A stretch of 64,000 nt of DNA from Hortaea werneckii (taxonomy: Eukaryota; Ascomycota; Dothideomycetes; Mycosphaerellales; Teratosphaeriaceae): positions 868,001 through 932,000 of the forward strand of contig JBAOKB010000024.1 of the NCBI GenBank assembly GCA_037044905.1, read 5' to 3'. Shown one piece after another: positions 50,096 through 61,703 of the stretch. Position 1 is the first letter of the stretch; the number at the start of each line of letters is the position of its first letter. The notes under the pieces are model-generated. The model saw nothing but the letters and a program-made list of their open reading frames with translations, ran no database searches and was not told where the DNA came from. A program made the position numbers and the translations under genes.

Positions 50096-51051
50096 GAGAC
50101 GATGTTGGACACAGGTGTAGTGAGGCGTTCTACGTGAGCATAGCGAGAGGCTCGGCGTTGGCCTATTGGCGTTTTCACTGTTTAGCAATGAGTTGACATG
50201 TCCGGTCGACAAGTCACGATTTTATGATAGAATATCCGCGATCTATGTAGTGCGTAGGCTATCGAGCCCCATTACTACCCAGTCTGCTTTCCAGTCGGTC
50301 CCCCGCTCTCGCCTCACTTTCAATTTAGCCAGCTTAATTACTTCCCTGTGCAAGTCGCCGCCCAACCATCCCACATCGGCAATCTCACTTATCTTGCCGC
50401 CTGTACGTCGTATGCACGTTTTTCGTCATGTTGCCGTCAACTAATACCTTTGGACCTCTTTGCATCAGAACACGGTGTAAGTCCTCTCATCTCATACGGC
50501 AGAGCTCATCGGCTATCACTTTTGGTGGCTTGCTGAACCTCTTTCCGAGGCCAACGGCTTGTCTCTAAACACACTGCCGGCCGCTACAGTACCTTGGCCA
50601 CTTCCGAACCTCAGCTGGGACGTTTTCACGATACTGGACGCTATATGGCTGAGGGACCGTAGCCGAGAGACTTACGTTCGCCAGTAGAGTTCCAGGACCG
50701 ACACACAGCATGTAGATCGCACCTGATTACGGCGGCGAGCTTACGGCGTCATTGTTGATTGCGGTGCAATGTACACTTGTACACGTGCCGGCGATATTTG
50801 GCCCAGACAGAGGCCACAGGTAGGCCAATTGCTACAATTCTACTTAGACCGTTCCCTTTGTAGACGTCCTGCAAGGCCTGTTTGAACCCTACATAACGCA
50901 GAAATGGAGATATCTGAAGCAGTTCGACAGGCAAATGCACAGGACTTGAAAAGCATTCTATCTCGCACGCGCAAAGGAGCATCGACACGTGAGACAGAGA
51001 CATTTCCCTCCAGGTAAAATGTTATGAAATCCACACTGAAGAAAAAAGCTA
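50096..51051. other. 0.96 kb spacer, nothing recognised
   Basis: Only short frames lacking domains. It should contain the 3' UTR of the HAD gene. I see no repeat and no RNA gene. Confidence 0.45.
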
Positions 51052-51683
51052 ATGATCCTCAGGCCGGCGAAGCAGAAATATGTCCACTTTCAGGTCACAA
51101 GCGATGACATTGACTTCCAGACTCCTCACAAGCAAGCGACGGTCCCGGAGAGTGCACCGTTACAGACATACACTTGGCCTGAGACAGCGAAGCGCCCTAA
51201 GGCAGGCAGGTATTCCTTCGAGACTGTACCTACGCTTGTACGCACACCATGGGAGTTAGAGCGCTCCGCGTACCGCCCACAGTCTCTACGAGAGTCTCGC
51301 CCTCAACCTGCGCGACTTTCACGGCGCATCTTTGAGCACCTGCCACGAGAGGTATATCACGCGATACTTGACCAGCTCGAATCTTTGTACATCCATGGCT
51401 CGATCAAGGCGCCAGCAGCGTCGGACTGCTTGAAGCCTTAGCCAGATGCTCAGGCCTTAAACAGTATGTCTGGGTCTTTGGGAAAGAGAATGTGCCCAAC
51501 GCAGGACTCGGCTTCATGCTTGATTGCCACAGTGTTTGGGTTCAACTTGAGACACTTGTGATTTGTTCCAACGGCGAGTTGCGCTTGGGCACAGGCTGCA
51601 TATCGGCATTGGTTCAGCGACTACCCAGATTGCAGCACCTAATGCTCTCAGGCCTAGATAGATACGAAGCTACTGAGAAGTAG
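51052..51683 (+). pseudogene. Broken F-box-like protein gene
   Basis: An open frame from MILRPAKQKYVHF carries an F-box-like RRIFEHLPREVYHAILDQLESL near residue 100 and stops at 51441. A second frame continues at once with VGLLEALARCSGLKQYVWVFGKENVPN, then VWVQLETLVIC and LVQRLPRLQHLMLSGL, which look like the middle of a fungal F-box/LRR-like protein, and stops at 51683. A frame change near 51.41 kb joins the two. The F-box normally is followed by a longer helical region; here it passes directly into a later block, and the C-terminus is absent, so an internal deletion and truncation are likely. Confidence 0.5.
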
Positions 51684-51845
51684 TTAGTACTGAGTAGTTC
51701 TGCAAAACACCAATTTCGGCAAAAGGCGTAAAGGAGAGTAGACTTGGAATGCAAGACGCCGCCATCATGCAGAATGTAAAAGTATTCGTATAACCATTCG
51801 TAGTTCCCAAGTGAAAGATCCTAAAGCGATAAGATATCCTGCTCG

Positions 51846-54800
51846 CTACACCATTGCCTTCAAAGCATAACCAAACAAACTCTCCATGCTAACCCAACCC
51901 CATCCACTCCTATCCAAGTACGCCTTCACCACATCCCAGCACACCCCGAACCTCTCTCGGTTCATCCCCGCCAAGACTTTCGTCTTCTCGCTGTCCTCGG
52001 TTTTCACGCCTGCAAGCCCCGGCTTGCCCATCTTCTCTAGACTCTTGTCTACATCGAACAAGCTCTGCAGGTACAGGAGCTGGTTATAGATGGCTTTCTC
52101 CGAATACTCGAAAGACATGCGGCCTGAGCAGCCGTGAGCAAGGCCCTTGGGACCCAGACAGCGGGTGCCGTAGACAGACATCTGGCGCGTGCGCATACCG
52201 CAGGCCGGGTCGTCACAGGTGAGCCAGGCCGAGTAGTACTTTGCGGTATGTCGCTTGATCTGTGCTTCCAGTTGTGCCGACATGGTGAGCGTGCTCATAA
52301 CCTTCTTGCACTCGGCTCGAGGGCAGCTGATACCGTTGTTGGTGAGCACGCCCACGGGAGTAAGGGGCACTTCCTGGTCAGGCGGAGCTTGGTAATTCAG
52401 TCCACGGTATTCGAAGTGTTGCTTGCAGCCCAGACACAACAAGTTCAGCGGCTCGCAGTCCTTGAAGCGAATGTGGTCTGGAATTTGGCTCTCCAGGGTC
52501 GTGATCTCGTTGCTCTGCTCCGTACCGTTGTTTGCACTAGAGACGCGGTACTTGCTTGTGTCTAGGCCTAGACACTCTGCCAGGAGAGCTACGTTCGTGC
52601 CGCCGATAGGAGCACAAAGACGCTCAACTGGTGGCAAGATTTGCTTGTGCAGGTAATGGTCTACGTCTGGGACCAGTCCACTGTCCTTCTTCAGAACTTC
52701 ATCTAGTGGGTATGCGTTCTTGGCTGCCTGCTCGGCGGAGCCGTTATTGTTGCCGCAGATGACGAAGCCCATCACGTCTTTCGCGCGGACGGTCTTGCCC
52801 CGCGCCATGAGCTTCAATGCTACTTGAACTGCAGGCATGGAGTTGGCGTTGGGGTATTCCTTTGGATCCTTCCCGAGCTGAGTGTAGATGGTGTACTTGA
52901 AAGGCTGCACTTCGTTTGCACGCATTTTCTCGCCCAAGCCTCGGAGATGGTCATGGATCTTCGACACAACTTGCTCAGGATCTTCACCTGACAGTAAGTA
53001 GTTCAGTAATTCACTGTTCATCGGGTTAGCCATGCAAAAAAGAAGTGCGGGACGAGCAACTTACGTCGAAGTGTCCTTGGACAGCTGACAGTACTCTCTC
53101 CGTTTCATGTCGAGACCCTTAACTTCCATTTTCTCTTTCCAGACACCATCCACCTCAACCATGTTGATTGCAGCATACTTTTTCTTCGCATGCAGAAGAA
53201 GGCGCCTGAACACATTGTCGATCTCGATCTCAAGCAGCTCGTACCGCTCATTGACTGCCTTCTTGAATTCGTCGCCCATCTTAGTCGCCTCCAGGAGATT
53301 GTCTTTGTTCGTATTGACCATCACTGAGTCGGTGTCACCATAGATGACACGGAGAGCATGAGCTGATTCGGCAAGATCCTTGGTTGACTGCAAGATCTCA
53401 CGTCCCTTGCTAGTAGTCAAAGCAGCAAGAGGACGGGCGTAGAATCGGGATTTGGTGTAACCCAAACAACCGTACATGGAGTTGGCAGTGAGCTTCAGAG
53501 CCATCTGCTTGACCTCCCACGTTTGCAGCTGTTCTTCGGTAGCGCCTTTGGACTTCATGAGTTTCTTGACTTCCCTTCTCCGTGCGACAAGCCCACGAAT
53601 AAGACGCGGGAGAATTCCCTTGTTCGCAGTGTCCCCAGGTACGTCTGGCACCTTCTCATCATCGTCGCCAATCTCGCCACGCTCGACGGTGGTAAAGCAG
53701 ATGTTGTACTCTTGAATGATTGAAGGGTACAGTGAATTGAAGTCCATGACGAGAATGAACTTGTCGTACAACCCTTTTTCCGGCTCGAAAACGAGACCAC
53801 CCTTGTACTTGTCCTTCTTCTTGCCGGAGTCAGCATCTTCATCTGCATCATTTCCCCCGGCCTCTTCGAGCTTTTTGTTTGCGGCCCCCTTGCCATAGAC
53901 CTTGTCTGGACAGATATACTTATTGCGGTAAAACTCATGCAACAAGATGTATTCGTTCCGCTCGGCGCGGGTACCACTGAGAGTTCTTGCCCAGGAGTTT
54001 CCCGCCAAGTTAGTGAGAACTTTAGAAAGGGGAAGGAGCTGACGCTTCAAGGCAATGGCGGCGATGAAGTATGTATCTGCTTCACAGAGCTTGACATAAT
54101 TCATTAGGCCAATGCGATCCTGGGCCATCGTAAGAGCCTTGTCGTTGTCGATGTCTCTCCGCACAATGTTGCCACCAAGAGATAGCTTGACCATCTCGTC
54201 GAGCGTCCAGCTCTGACAGCCGGTCATGATGCTCTTACCCATGTCATTTGCAAGATCGCAAAGCAGACGTCCAGCGGCCAAGTGTCTCTCAGCGAAAAAG
54301 CTACCGCCACCTTTGCCGACGTTCTTAGGCCACTCGCCGCGTTTCAAACGACCAATGCGATGCCAGCCAGGCGTTTTTCGGTCTCGCAGGCGTGTCAAAA
54401 GAACGTTATAGTCGACGTCGTCAAGTTTGTGGCCAAGGATGGCATCCGGATCATATCGCTGAATGATTGCTAGAAGGACGCTGAGAAGAGCATTCTCGCT
54501 CTTCTCCATTTTGATCTGTCCTTTATGCTTCTCGGCCTCTAGCTTGAAGCCTACTGGATACTCGCCGTGAGGTCGCATGACGGTGAAGGTACGGCAGGGC
54601 AGCTTCTCGGGAGGAGTGGTGTCAGTGAGTGACACGTTTTCGTAGAATCGGAGACTAGCCACGAGAATTTCGTTTTTGTTCTCTTTCTTGTTCATGGTCG
54701 TCCGCAGGGCCAGAGACATCAACGTAAGCGGTGGTGCATCCAGATTGTCCGCATCTCCCAAGGGATTGATGTTGTTTGGCTTGTCGACTTGCAACTCTAG

Positions 54801-56385
54801 CTTGCACCAGGACGCATTGTTTACAGCCTGGAAATTAGCGTTTTCGATCTTGAGCCAACACGGACCCATGATGTTCTTCCATAGCACAAACTGCTCGAAA
54901 AGTGCAGTGTTGGTGCCAAAGACTTTGGAGAAAGTCTCCCCCTCGACATCCATGGGAAGGCTAGGCTTATCATAAGGGTATAGCAACTTCAGGTAGTCGG
55001 CCTCTCGAGGGACATCTGGAAGCTCGAAGGCGTACTTGCGCGAGCATGGTTTGATCTTATGCATGCCCACTTTGAACTTAGACATGAGTCTGTCGACCTC
55101 CTGATATACGTCCTGCATGTTGATCTCCTCGTCTGTTCCACGCCCATGACGCTGGCGATGCTCGCGGGGCAAGAAGTACAACTTCCGCATGATACTGTCG
55201 ACTTTCACAAAGCAAGACACGTAACTGCCGTCCCGCTTGTTCTTGACCTTGCCAAAAAGGCAGAGACTCCCATTAACTTCGGTGTAGTCTGTCCAGAAGA
55301 AGCGAAGGGTACCATCTTCCTCGACCGCATCTTTAGCAGCGATTTTGCCGAACGAAGTAGCTTCCGATGGTGGGCTGCTGAGAATGTTAAGCTTCTCGGT
55401 TACGTTGTTAATGGAGGTCATGTCAATCGCATCATCAGGCGGACGGGTTGGTGAAGAGCTATCCGGCGTAGGATAAGTAGGCTTGCTGAGCTTCGGAGCT
55501 GGTCGGCTGCCCTTCAAGTTTACGTTGGCAGATCTGATGTTTGCATGGCCTTGTACTTCGGCCACCTCCATGAGATCATCGTCATCAACATCCTCTTTCT
55601 TGATTGTTGTAGCCTGCTCTCTTCGCTCAACAGCCTTTGCAGCCGGCGAGGATGGTATTGGGTCGCTCATCATCATATCGTCTTGGGGTGCCGGGTAGTA
55701 GTCATCGTCGTTAGCAACAGGAGCCGGAGGGGTGCTGTTCATGTCATTCTCCGGTTCAGGTGCAGGCTCTGGGGCCTTGTTCTTCTTCGGACGGTCATCC
55801 AACGGCGGAGAAAGCACTCTCGTCTTCCGCCTATCGTTGCTTCTTACAGCTTTGCCGTACGAAGGCGCTCGGGATGGTATGTTCGTATCCACTTCTCCGA
55901 GTAAGTCTGTCATGAATGCATCATCCTCAGCTGTTCGTGCGGGCTTCGGCTTTGGGGCAGTGTTGCCTTGGTTGGCAGAAAAGTATTTGCTGATGCCTTT
56001 GTTTAGTTTCTCCTGCCGCTGGGCGTCTTCTTCGCGCTTCCGCTTGGCTCGAGGCTGGTCAGCATAGTTACCATTGAGCGAAATCGATGTTTGGCATACC
56101 GGCTTTGCTCTGCTTCGGCAGGTCCTGCTCGCTCTCGCTGTCTTCGTATTCTACGCGTTGGTCTTGCCAGTCTTCGCGTCCATCGTCGGCGTAGCCCTCG
56201 CCGTTGTCGTCCACAACAAAGTCGTCCTGATCTAGTCTACTTCTGACTACCTTCTTGTATCCTTCATCGTCCACAGTCTCGTAAATCGATTCGGCCTCTT
56301 CGACCTCATACGAGTCAAAGCCGGTCTTGCCTGCAGCACGCAGGTCGCGAAGCTGCTTGAGACGGTCCGCTCGTGATACCGGCAT
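51846..56385 (-). CDS. POL1: DNA polymerase alpha catalytic subunit Pol1
   Basis: B-family polymerase of the primosome, extending RNA primers at origins and on the lagging strand. Length is about 1,495 residues, as in yeast. Start at MPVSRADRLKQLRDLRAAGK (56385). The N-terminus has the catalytic-core tether KGISKYF and EDDAFMTDLLGEVD. Polymerase motifs are DFNSLYPSI (about 880), LTANSMYGCLG (about 969) and YGDTDSVM (about 1013). The C-terminus has two zinc sites: CLGCKQ with CPRAECKK, and CDDPACGMRTRQ with CLGPKGLAHGC. One intron at 53014-53064 joins LSKDT to ELLNYLLSGEDPE. One frame break near 56.06 kb needs one base fewer; no valid intron fits there. Divergent from eL13 across 351 bp. Confidence 0.95.
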
Positions 56386-56538
56386 GACTGGGCTTGGACT
56401 TAGGGGATATGGCTGAAAAGAAGATGGAAAGTACGCGGTGATCAAGCAAGCATTGCTGGTACCTAAGTTGCAATGGCAAGTGGTCTGAACTGTGATGTAG
56501 AGGAGCCAGAAGCGTGGCTTAACGACACGCTCCGCACG

Positions 56539-56567
56539 TCGCGAAGAGACGCGACTCCAGAACGCGC
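56539..56567 (+). promoter_or_regulatory. MCB/SCB-like G1/S element cluster upstream of POL1
   Basis: TCGCGAA at 56539-56545, ACGCGA at 56549-56554 and ACGCGC at 56562-56567, all within 29 bp and 154-182 bp from the POL1 start. POL1 is a classic MBF target in yeasts. The same kind of cluster at a similar distance occurs at tof1 and csm3. Inferred function. Confidence 0.55.
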
Positions 56568-56736
56568 TAGTGGAGGCGGCCGAAGTTCAGCCATAAGTGG
56601 TTGGGTCGGGTGTCGCAACCGCCAAGCCCGACACCCACGCAGAACTTCTCGCAATCTTCGGTCCAGAATTTGATCGCTGTATTCGCGACACCAGCGACGA
56701 CGTCGACAACTGCTGTACTCTTGAGCAACCGCCAAA

Positions 56737-57573
56737 ATGACGCTCAAGCACAACCAGCAGATCCCGCACAACCGTATGATTGACATTGCACCCCATGCGA
56801 CAATAGCACCGCTGACATGGTACAGACTTCCGCAAGGACTGGCAGCGCTATGTCCGCGTGCACTTCGACCAGGTAATTCCCCTCTCACCACACTGAGAGC
56901 AGTGGCGCCTGCAGTGCAGAGACATGATTCCTGACATGATCATTGTATAGCCCGGCAAGAAGAAGGCCAGACGTAGCCACCGCACCGAGAAGGCTGCCAA
57001 GCTTGCGCCTCGCCCGGTCGACAGACTGAGGCCTGTCGTCCGCTGCCCGACCATCAAGTACAACCGCCGTGTGCGTGCTGGTCGCGGCTTCTCTCTCGCT
57101 GAGTTGAAGGTAAGACGATTGGGCACAACACGGGCTGAAACAAGATACTTATGCGTCTGTAGGAAGCTGGTGTCCCCCGCAAGTTGGCGCCAACCATCGG
57201 TATCTCCGTCGACCCGCGCCGCCAGAACCTGAGCGAGGAGTCACTCAAGGCCAACGTCCAGCGCCTGAAGGAGTACAAGCAGCGCCTGGTGCTCTTCCCG
57301 CGCAAGACCAAGTCGCCGAAGGCTGGCGAGGCCTCTGCCGAGGAGATGAAGAAGGCCCGCGAGAGCGGCCACGAGGGCAAGGTCGTCAAGAGCAACGACT
57401 TCTTCCCCATCAGCAACGAGGTCAAGGTCCAGGAGGGCAAGGTTGCCGACTACCCGAGCGAGGAGGCTGCCGTCCGGAAGCTCCGTGTCGCTCGCAGCGA
57501 CGCTCGTCTGGCTGGCAAGCGCGAAAAGAGGGCGAAGGCCAAGGAGGAGGAGGCCGCTGCCGCCAAGAAATAA
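56737..57573 (+). CDS. rpl13: 60S ribosomal protein eL13
   Basis: Large-subunit ribosomal protein of 217 residues in four exons. Introns: 56774-56825, 56873-56950 and 57110-57162, clustered near the 5' end as is usual for ribosomal protein genes. The joined product starts [20 protein letters not shown] and continues with [48 protein letters not shown] and [11 protein letters not shown], all eL13 hallmarks. Codon use is strongly biased to C-ending codons, fitting high expression. The C-terminus is Lys/Glu/Ala-rich. Divergent from POL1. Confidence 0.96.
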
Positions 57574-58996
57574 GCGGATCGTCCATCGGACAAAGTGCTT
57601 CCAACGGCGATATAGCATGGCGTTATGGCATGGATTGCAGTGTTGCGACTTTCAAATACGCAGCTGCATACGAAATGACAAGATTACCAAGCGCCGAAAT
57701 GGCTTTCCACAAATTCTTCAGCGTTCTTGTCTATTCAAAATTTGTTTTATCATTTTGTCCTCATGCTGGCACTAGAACCGCAAATACCCGAATGTTTCCC
57801 TTGTCTGGTGTCTTTTAAGGCTACGTTCACGTGCAATTCATCGCTGCTGCTATTTCCGAGCACGCGATCCCAGGTACTATGTATATATCCTGGGCGAGCA
57901 ATGCCATAGCACACGTCAACACGATCTCCTAACTTTGAATAAGCTCAGGAATTCCGTTCTCAGTGCACTCAGTGTTGGTTTCAGCTACCTACCTACACAG
58001 GTCAAGCGGCAAGTATCGCTGTCTATCTTGCCGCATGTCTACCCATCGGATTTCTCTTCTTGCCTTCTGGCTCGTGGAACCAGTCCCTCACCGATGACTC
58101 ACATCCATCACGCAGTGCTGAAACACTTCGAAGAGCTCATTGTATTTTGATCGCCAATACCGTACAGCAGAAATTCATGTCCGTTCACGCACCTCGAAAG
58201 ACTGCAGCCAATCGGCAGCAGCTTGCCTTCTGTGGTCCGTGCAGACCTTCATGTTCTACGCGCCGACATCAAGCGTGGCGCTTCGACAGACCTCACTCGA
58301 GGCGCTCGCGGGTGGATTTCCAGGTAATGGCGCTGAACACCGCATATAGGTCTTTGAGAATGGGTCCGATTGTTTCATCTTAGCAGCCGCCCTCGTGAGC
58401 GTTTGCTGGAGAGTTCAAGTTTAGCAGCAGCCACTCAGAGGCGGCCTCTTTGAGCTCGTCGCCCATTCTCATGTGGTAGAGCAGGTTTCGGCTCCGTCTC
58501 GAAGGCAGTGCCACCGCTACCATGAAACGCTTTCTGAACAGTTTCGTGGGCCTTGCCGCGGCGACCGACCTCGCAGACGACTTCGAATGTCACCCAAAGT
58601 AGTACACCCGGAATAGCGGGCCATGCCCTGGAGCATGGTTTGCACTGTGCAGAGGTTCGTTTCAGGTCTCAACGTGAGCTCTGGTCTTTGCTTCAGTTTC
58701 TGTCTTGATTTCATCTCGGCAAGGGCAAGATCGCGCTACCAGTTGGACGAACATATAGAAGGCCGGATCCGCTCACATCACCATGCCTCTTTCCAATCGA
58801 AGAGTGACCAGCTCAGAGATTCCCAGTCAGCTTGTTACGAGACCCACGAGTCTCTTTTGTCCTCTCTTGTTTCTTTTGTTGGTCCCTCCCATTCAGGCGT
58901 TCGGAGCTGGTCTCCTTTATCATTTCTTCAGTGCTTAGTGTATAATCACATATCGACTCCATACCGAAGCTCTGGTAGCTCGGTTCTGATACGGAA
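57574..58996. other. 1.42 kb spacer between eL13 and the next gene
   Basis: Short frames only, none with a recognisable domain. It should hold the eL13 3' UTR and the promoter and leader of the gene at 58997. A T-rich, Ser/Phe-coding stretch at 58.8-58.95 kb looks like a transcribed 5' leader. Confidence 0.45.
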
Positions 58997-60724
58997 ATGT
59001 CATTCCAGCAGCTCACGCCGCCTACTATTTGCGATGTTGACTATGATAGCCTGCAATGTCCGGGAGGCAGCGCAAGCACGGTCGACTCCAAGTTCCCTCA
59101 AGATTGGTCTCCGGCAACCGTTATGACAGCAGCGACAACTCCGCCCAAGTCCCCGTCCAAGGTTCGGGAGCTAGGTCCAGCCTTACTACCAAAGCTGAGG
59201 CTTCAAGACCAGCTGCTGGAGCCTGCGGAAAAGGCTTTCCATCATGGCCATAGCAGAACAGCTTCAATGCCTACCAGCGGCTTTCCAATGCAAAGTGGCA
59301 GACGGACTCTTGAGAGGCCCAGTTTTGAGCGGAGGTCCAGTAGCCCGCCCGGCCAGCTACATGAGCTCGATCCTGCTTATTCAAGCGTGCCCTTCGATTG
59401 CGTGGTCAGGAACCAAAGCAGCTTGCAAAGACCAACACTTGGATCCTCTCGCTCGCGCTCGACGTCAAACGTCCACGCACATTCGCGGAACGTGTCGTCT
59501 TCGAGCATTGATGCAAGCCTACTGAGTCGCTTTGGTTACCCTACCTACCGCCAGAGCCCTACACCGCAACCAGTCCCAAACAGCGCGCCAATGTCGAGAA
59601 CGCCTAGCGCTATGAGCCATCTCGCTCCCATCACCATGCCAGCAGGCCAAATGCAATCTTATCCTCAACGGCGACGTACAGCCAGCCCCCCAGCTAGCAA
59701 CTCGAGGCTGGCATCAGAAGTTCGGTACGATCCTGAGCTGGATGAACAGACATCCACTGCACTTGAATACCTAACTGCGCCGAATCCTACGCCGAGTCTG
59801 ACCCAGCGTATGCCGGAGACGAACAGGGGTCTAAATACCCATTTCTGGTACGATGTCCGTAACGTCAGAGCCTGGTCCGACTTTCAAGTTGAGACCATCG
59901 CTGCTGTCCCGCAGCTTCTGGACGTACTTCGTGTGCCGGTGTTGAAACGAAGTCTACCTGTTCCAAGCAAAGTCAATTCATATCCGGAAACACCAGCGCA
60001 ACTCGCAGAAATCTGGTCGAATCATCACGCGGTCAAGGTCAACGCTGTTCTAAGACTGACCCAAGGCGAGAAGCACATCGCAATGCGCACCCTGAAAGGC
60101 AGCGCCGGCTCGCGCCAACAGCCCGAATTCGTCTCCAGCTATCAATCAGACATGGAGAAGACCATCTACGGCGACGGACGTGGCCGCGTAGTCGGCGTCG
60201 TCAAGTGCTACGACCAATGGAACTCAGGCATGCGCAGTGGCTCCGTGATGGAGAAGATCCAGTATCTGCAAGGACTAGCCCATGTTCATCGGTTCATGCG
60301 AGAACACGAGACGAGGTACGGATTCATCATGACCGAAATCGAACTCGTTTGCGTGCGAGCTGGCGGGCCGTTAAATCCGAGCTCTAATGTCCCCCTTTTC
60401 GGCTACCTCGAAGTGGCTGCGCCGGTTCAAGTCGCGACCTCCGGATTCGAAGCGGATGGGAATCCGCGTATGACGGCAGATCTAGCACTGTGGTGGTTGC
60501 ATATGCTGGCGAAGGAGCAACCGCTCAGTGGTCAGTACTACTGGCGGATGGATGTAGGCGGACCAGCGGCGCTTTCACGGAAGCACCACCTACCCCGGGA
60601 CGACTGGATGCCCAAATGTACTGTTTCTGAGAAGCGAGAGGCGAAGCGGATTAGAGGCTGGGTTTTCCCGGACGAACCGCTCTCGAAGCGAGAATGCGGT
60701 CGTGGAAAGCGGAGTAAGACGTAA
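58997..60724 (+). CDS. Conserved ascomycete protein of unknown function
   Basis: 575 residues, single intact frame, no intron. The first 270 residues are Ser/Pro/Arg-rich and disordered with many possible phosphorylation sites. The second half (about 275-560) looks folded: NTHFWYDVRNVRAWSDFQVETI, HAVKVNAVLRLTQGEKHI, VVGVVKCYDQWNSGMRSGS, HVHRFMREHETRYGFIMTEIELV and ALWWLHMLAKEQPLSGQYYWRMD. The pattern of strands with RYGFIMTEIELVCVR is distantly reminiscent of kinase-like or nuclease-like folds, but I do not recognise the family and assign no function. The C-terminal tail is basic (KREAKRIRGW, KRSKT) and could be a nuclear signal. Confidence 0.75.
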   Translation: MSFQQLTPPTICDVDYDSLQCPGGSASTVDSKFPQDWSPATVMTAATTPPKSPSKVRELGPALLPKLRLQDQLLEPAEKAFHHGHSRTASMPTSGFPMQSGRRTLERPSFERRSSSPPGQLHELDPAYSSVPFDCVVRNQSSLQRPTLGSSRSRSTSNVHAHSRNVSSSSIDASLLSRFGYPTYRQSPTPQPVPNSAPMSRTPSAMSHLAPITMPAGQMQSYPQRRRTASPPASNSRLASEVRYDPELDEQTSTALEYLTAPNPTPSLTQRMPETNRGLNTHFWYDVRNVRAWSDFQVETIAAVPQLLDVLRVPVLKRSLPVPSKVNSYPETPAQLAEIWSNHHAVKVNAVLRLTQGEKHIAMRTLKGSAGSRQQPEFVSSYQSDMEKTIYGDGRGRVVGVVKCYDQWNSGMRSGSVMEKIQYLQGLAHVHRFMREHETRYGFIMTEIELVCVRAGGPLNPSSNVPLFGYLEVAAPVQVATSGFEADGNPRMTADLALWWLHMLAKEQPLSGQYYWRMDVGGPAALSRKHHLPRDDWMPKCTVSEKREAKRIRGWVFPDEPLSKRECGRGKRSKT

Positions 60725-60908
60725 TTTGCGTCTCAGTCTCCTCGCACCTCCGTACCCTCGTGCTATGCAGCATGTACAGTCATTCCTGCAGCGAAGCTCA
60801 CTGGTGAAAGGTTGATGATTCACTTAGATTTCCCTGGCATTGCTCAGGCGTTTGATACCCAGGCTATGATGATCGACTTTAGATACCTAACACAGAACAA
60901 AGACTATC

Positions 60909-61703
60909 TTACACTTTCCCCTTCAACAAATTCCCAATCATCTGACTCCCAGTGACGCGCGTAGTAGCCCAAAGCGTAGGGAAGTCAAGCGTGCTGCTAA
61001 ACGTGTCGGCGTACCCGAACCCAAGCATGGGTGGGATCCAGCCGCGCGCGTACTCCAGCGCGAAACATGCCTCGCGCATGCTATACTGCTTGACCTCGCC
61101 GCGCTTGAGGTGGTGCACTGAGCCCCGCGGGTAGACCTCAGGCTCGAAGCTACCCGGGGCGTAAGCGTACTGGACCCCGTGCAGGATGTTAAAGTAGTCG
61201 TCGGCAGTGTGTCGGCCGGTGTGTCCCTCGGTGCCGATCGCCGTGCCGAAAATGATCAGGTACTCGGTAATGCCTTTCGCACGGTTAGTAGACAATGACA
61301 GCTGATGAGGAACGACGAAAGACTTACTGGCATGGATAATATACATAGCACCCATCGCCCCTCCAGCATTATTGAAGATCCATTCTTCCTGGAGATTCAC
61401 ATGATTGGCCAATTTCGGATCCGCTGAGAGATCGCCAACGATGGAGTCGACGATAGCCCGGGTGTCGTTCCCATGCTGATCGATGGCCTTGAGCGATAGA
61501 TCGTGTAATTGCTTGGGGTCGAAAATATAGAGGGAATCCAGGTAGCTGGGCTCGAATTGTTTGGCGCCGAAGATAATGGCGACGACTAGCACGGCGGCGT
61601 TGAGGAGGTACTGCTGGGAGCGTTTGCGGTTGGCGGGGGCATTGGTGGCGATCAGAGCTAGGACGCCGACGGCGACAAGGAGGACGATCGCAGCAGTTTC
61701 CAT
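60909..61703 (-). CDS. ERG2: C-8 sterol isomerase Erg2
   Basis: Endoplasmic-reticulum enzyme moving the sterol double bond from C-8 to C-7 in ergosterol synthesis; homologous to the mammalian sigma-1 receptor. 246 residues. One intron at 61274-61327 (54 bp, frame-neutral, CTAAC branch) restores IIHASITEYLIIFGT. Start chosen at METAAIVLLV (61703). An N-terminal membrane helix (about residues 3-20) and a second hydrophobic stretch precede the family core: NLQEEWIFNNAGGAMGAMYIIHA, GTAIGTEGHTGRHTADDYF, and ALEYARGWIPPMLGFGYADTF with STLDF. The length matches fungal Erg2 proteins. Confidence 0.93.
   Translation of the reverse strand: METAAIVLLVAVGVLALIATNAPANRKRSQQYLLNAAVLVVAIIFGAKQFEPSYLDSLYIFDPKQLHDLSLKAIDQHGNDTRAIVDSIVGDLSADPKLANHVNLQEEWIFNNAGGAMGAMYIIHASKSFVVPHQLSLSTNRAKGITEYLIIFGTAIGTEGHTGRHTADDYFNILHGVQYAYAPGSFEPEVYPRGSVHHLKRGEVKQYSMREACFALEYARGWIPPMLGFGYADTFSSTLDFPTLWATTRVTGSQMIGNLLKGKV

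Noticed and set aside
48884..50212. 442-residue minus-strand frame
   Set aside because: Antisense shadow of the highly codon-biased HAD hydrolase gene.
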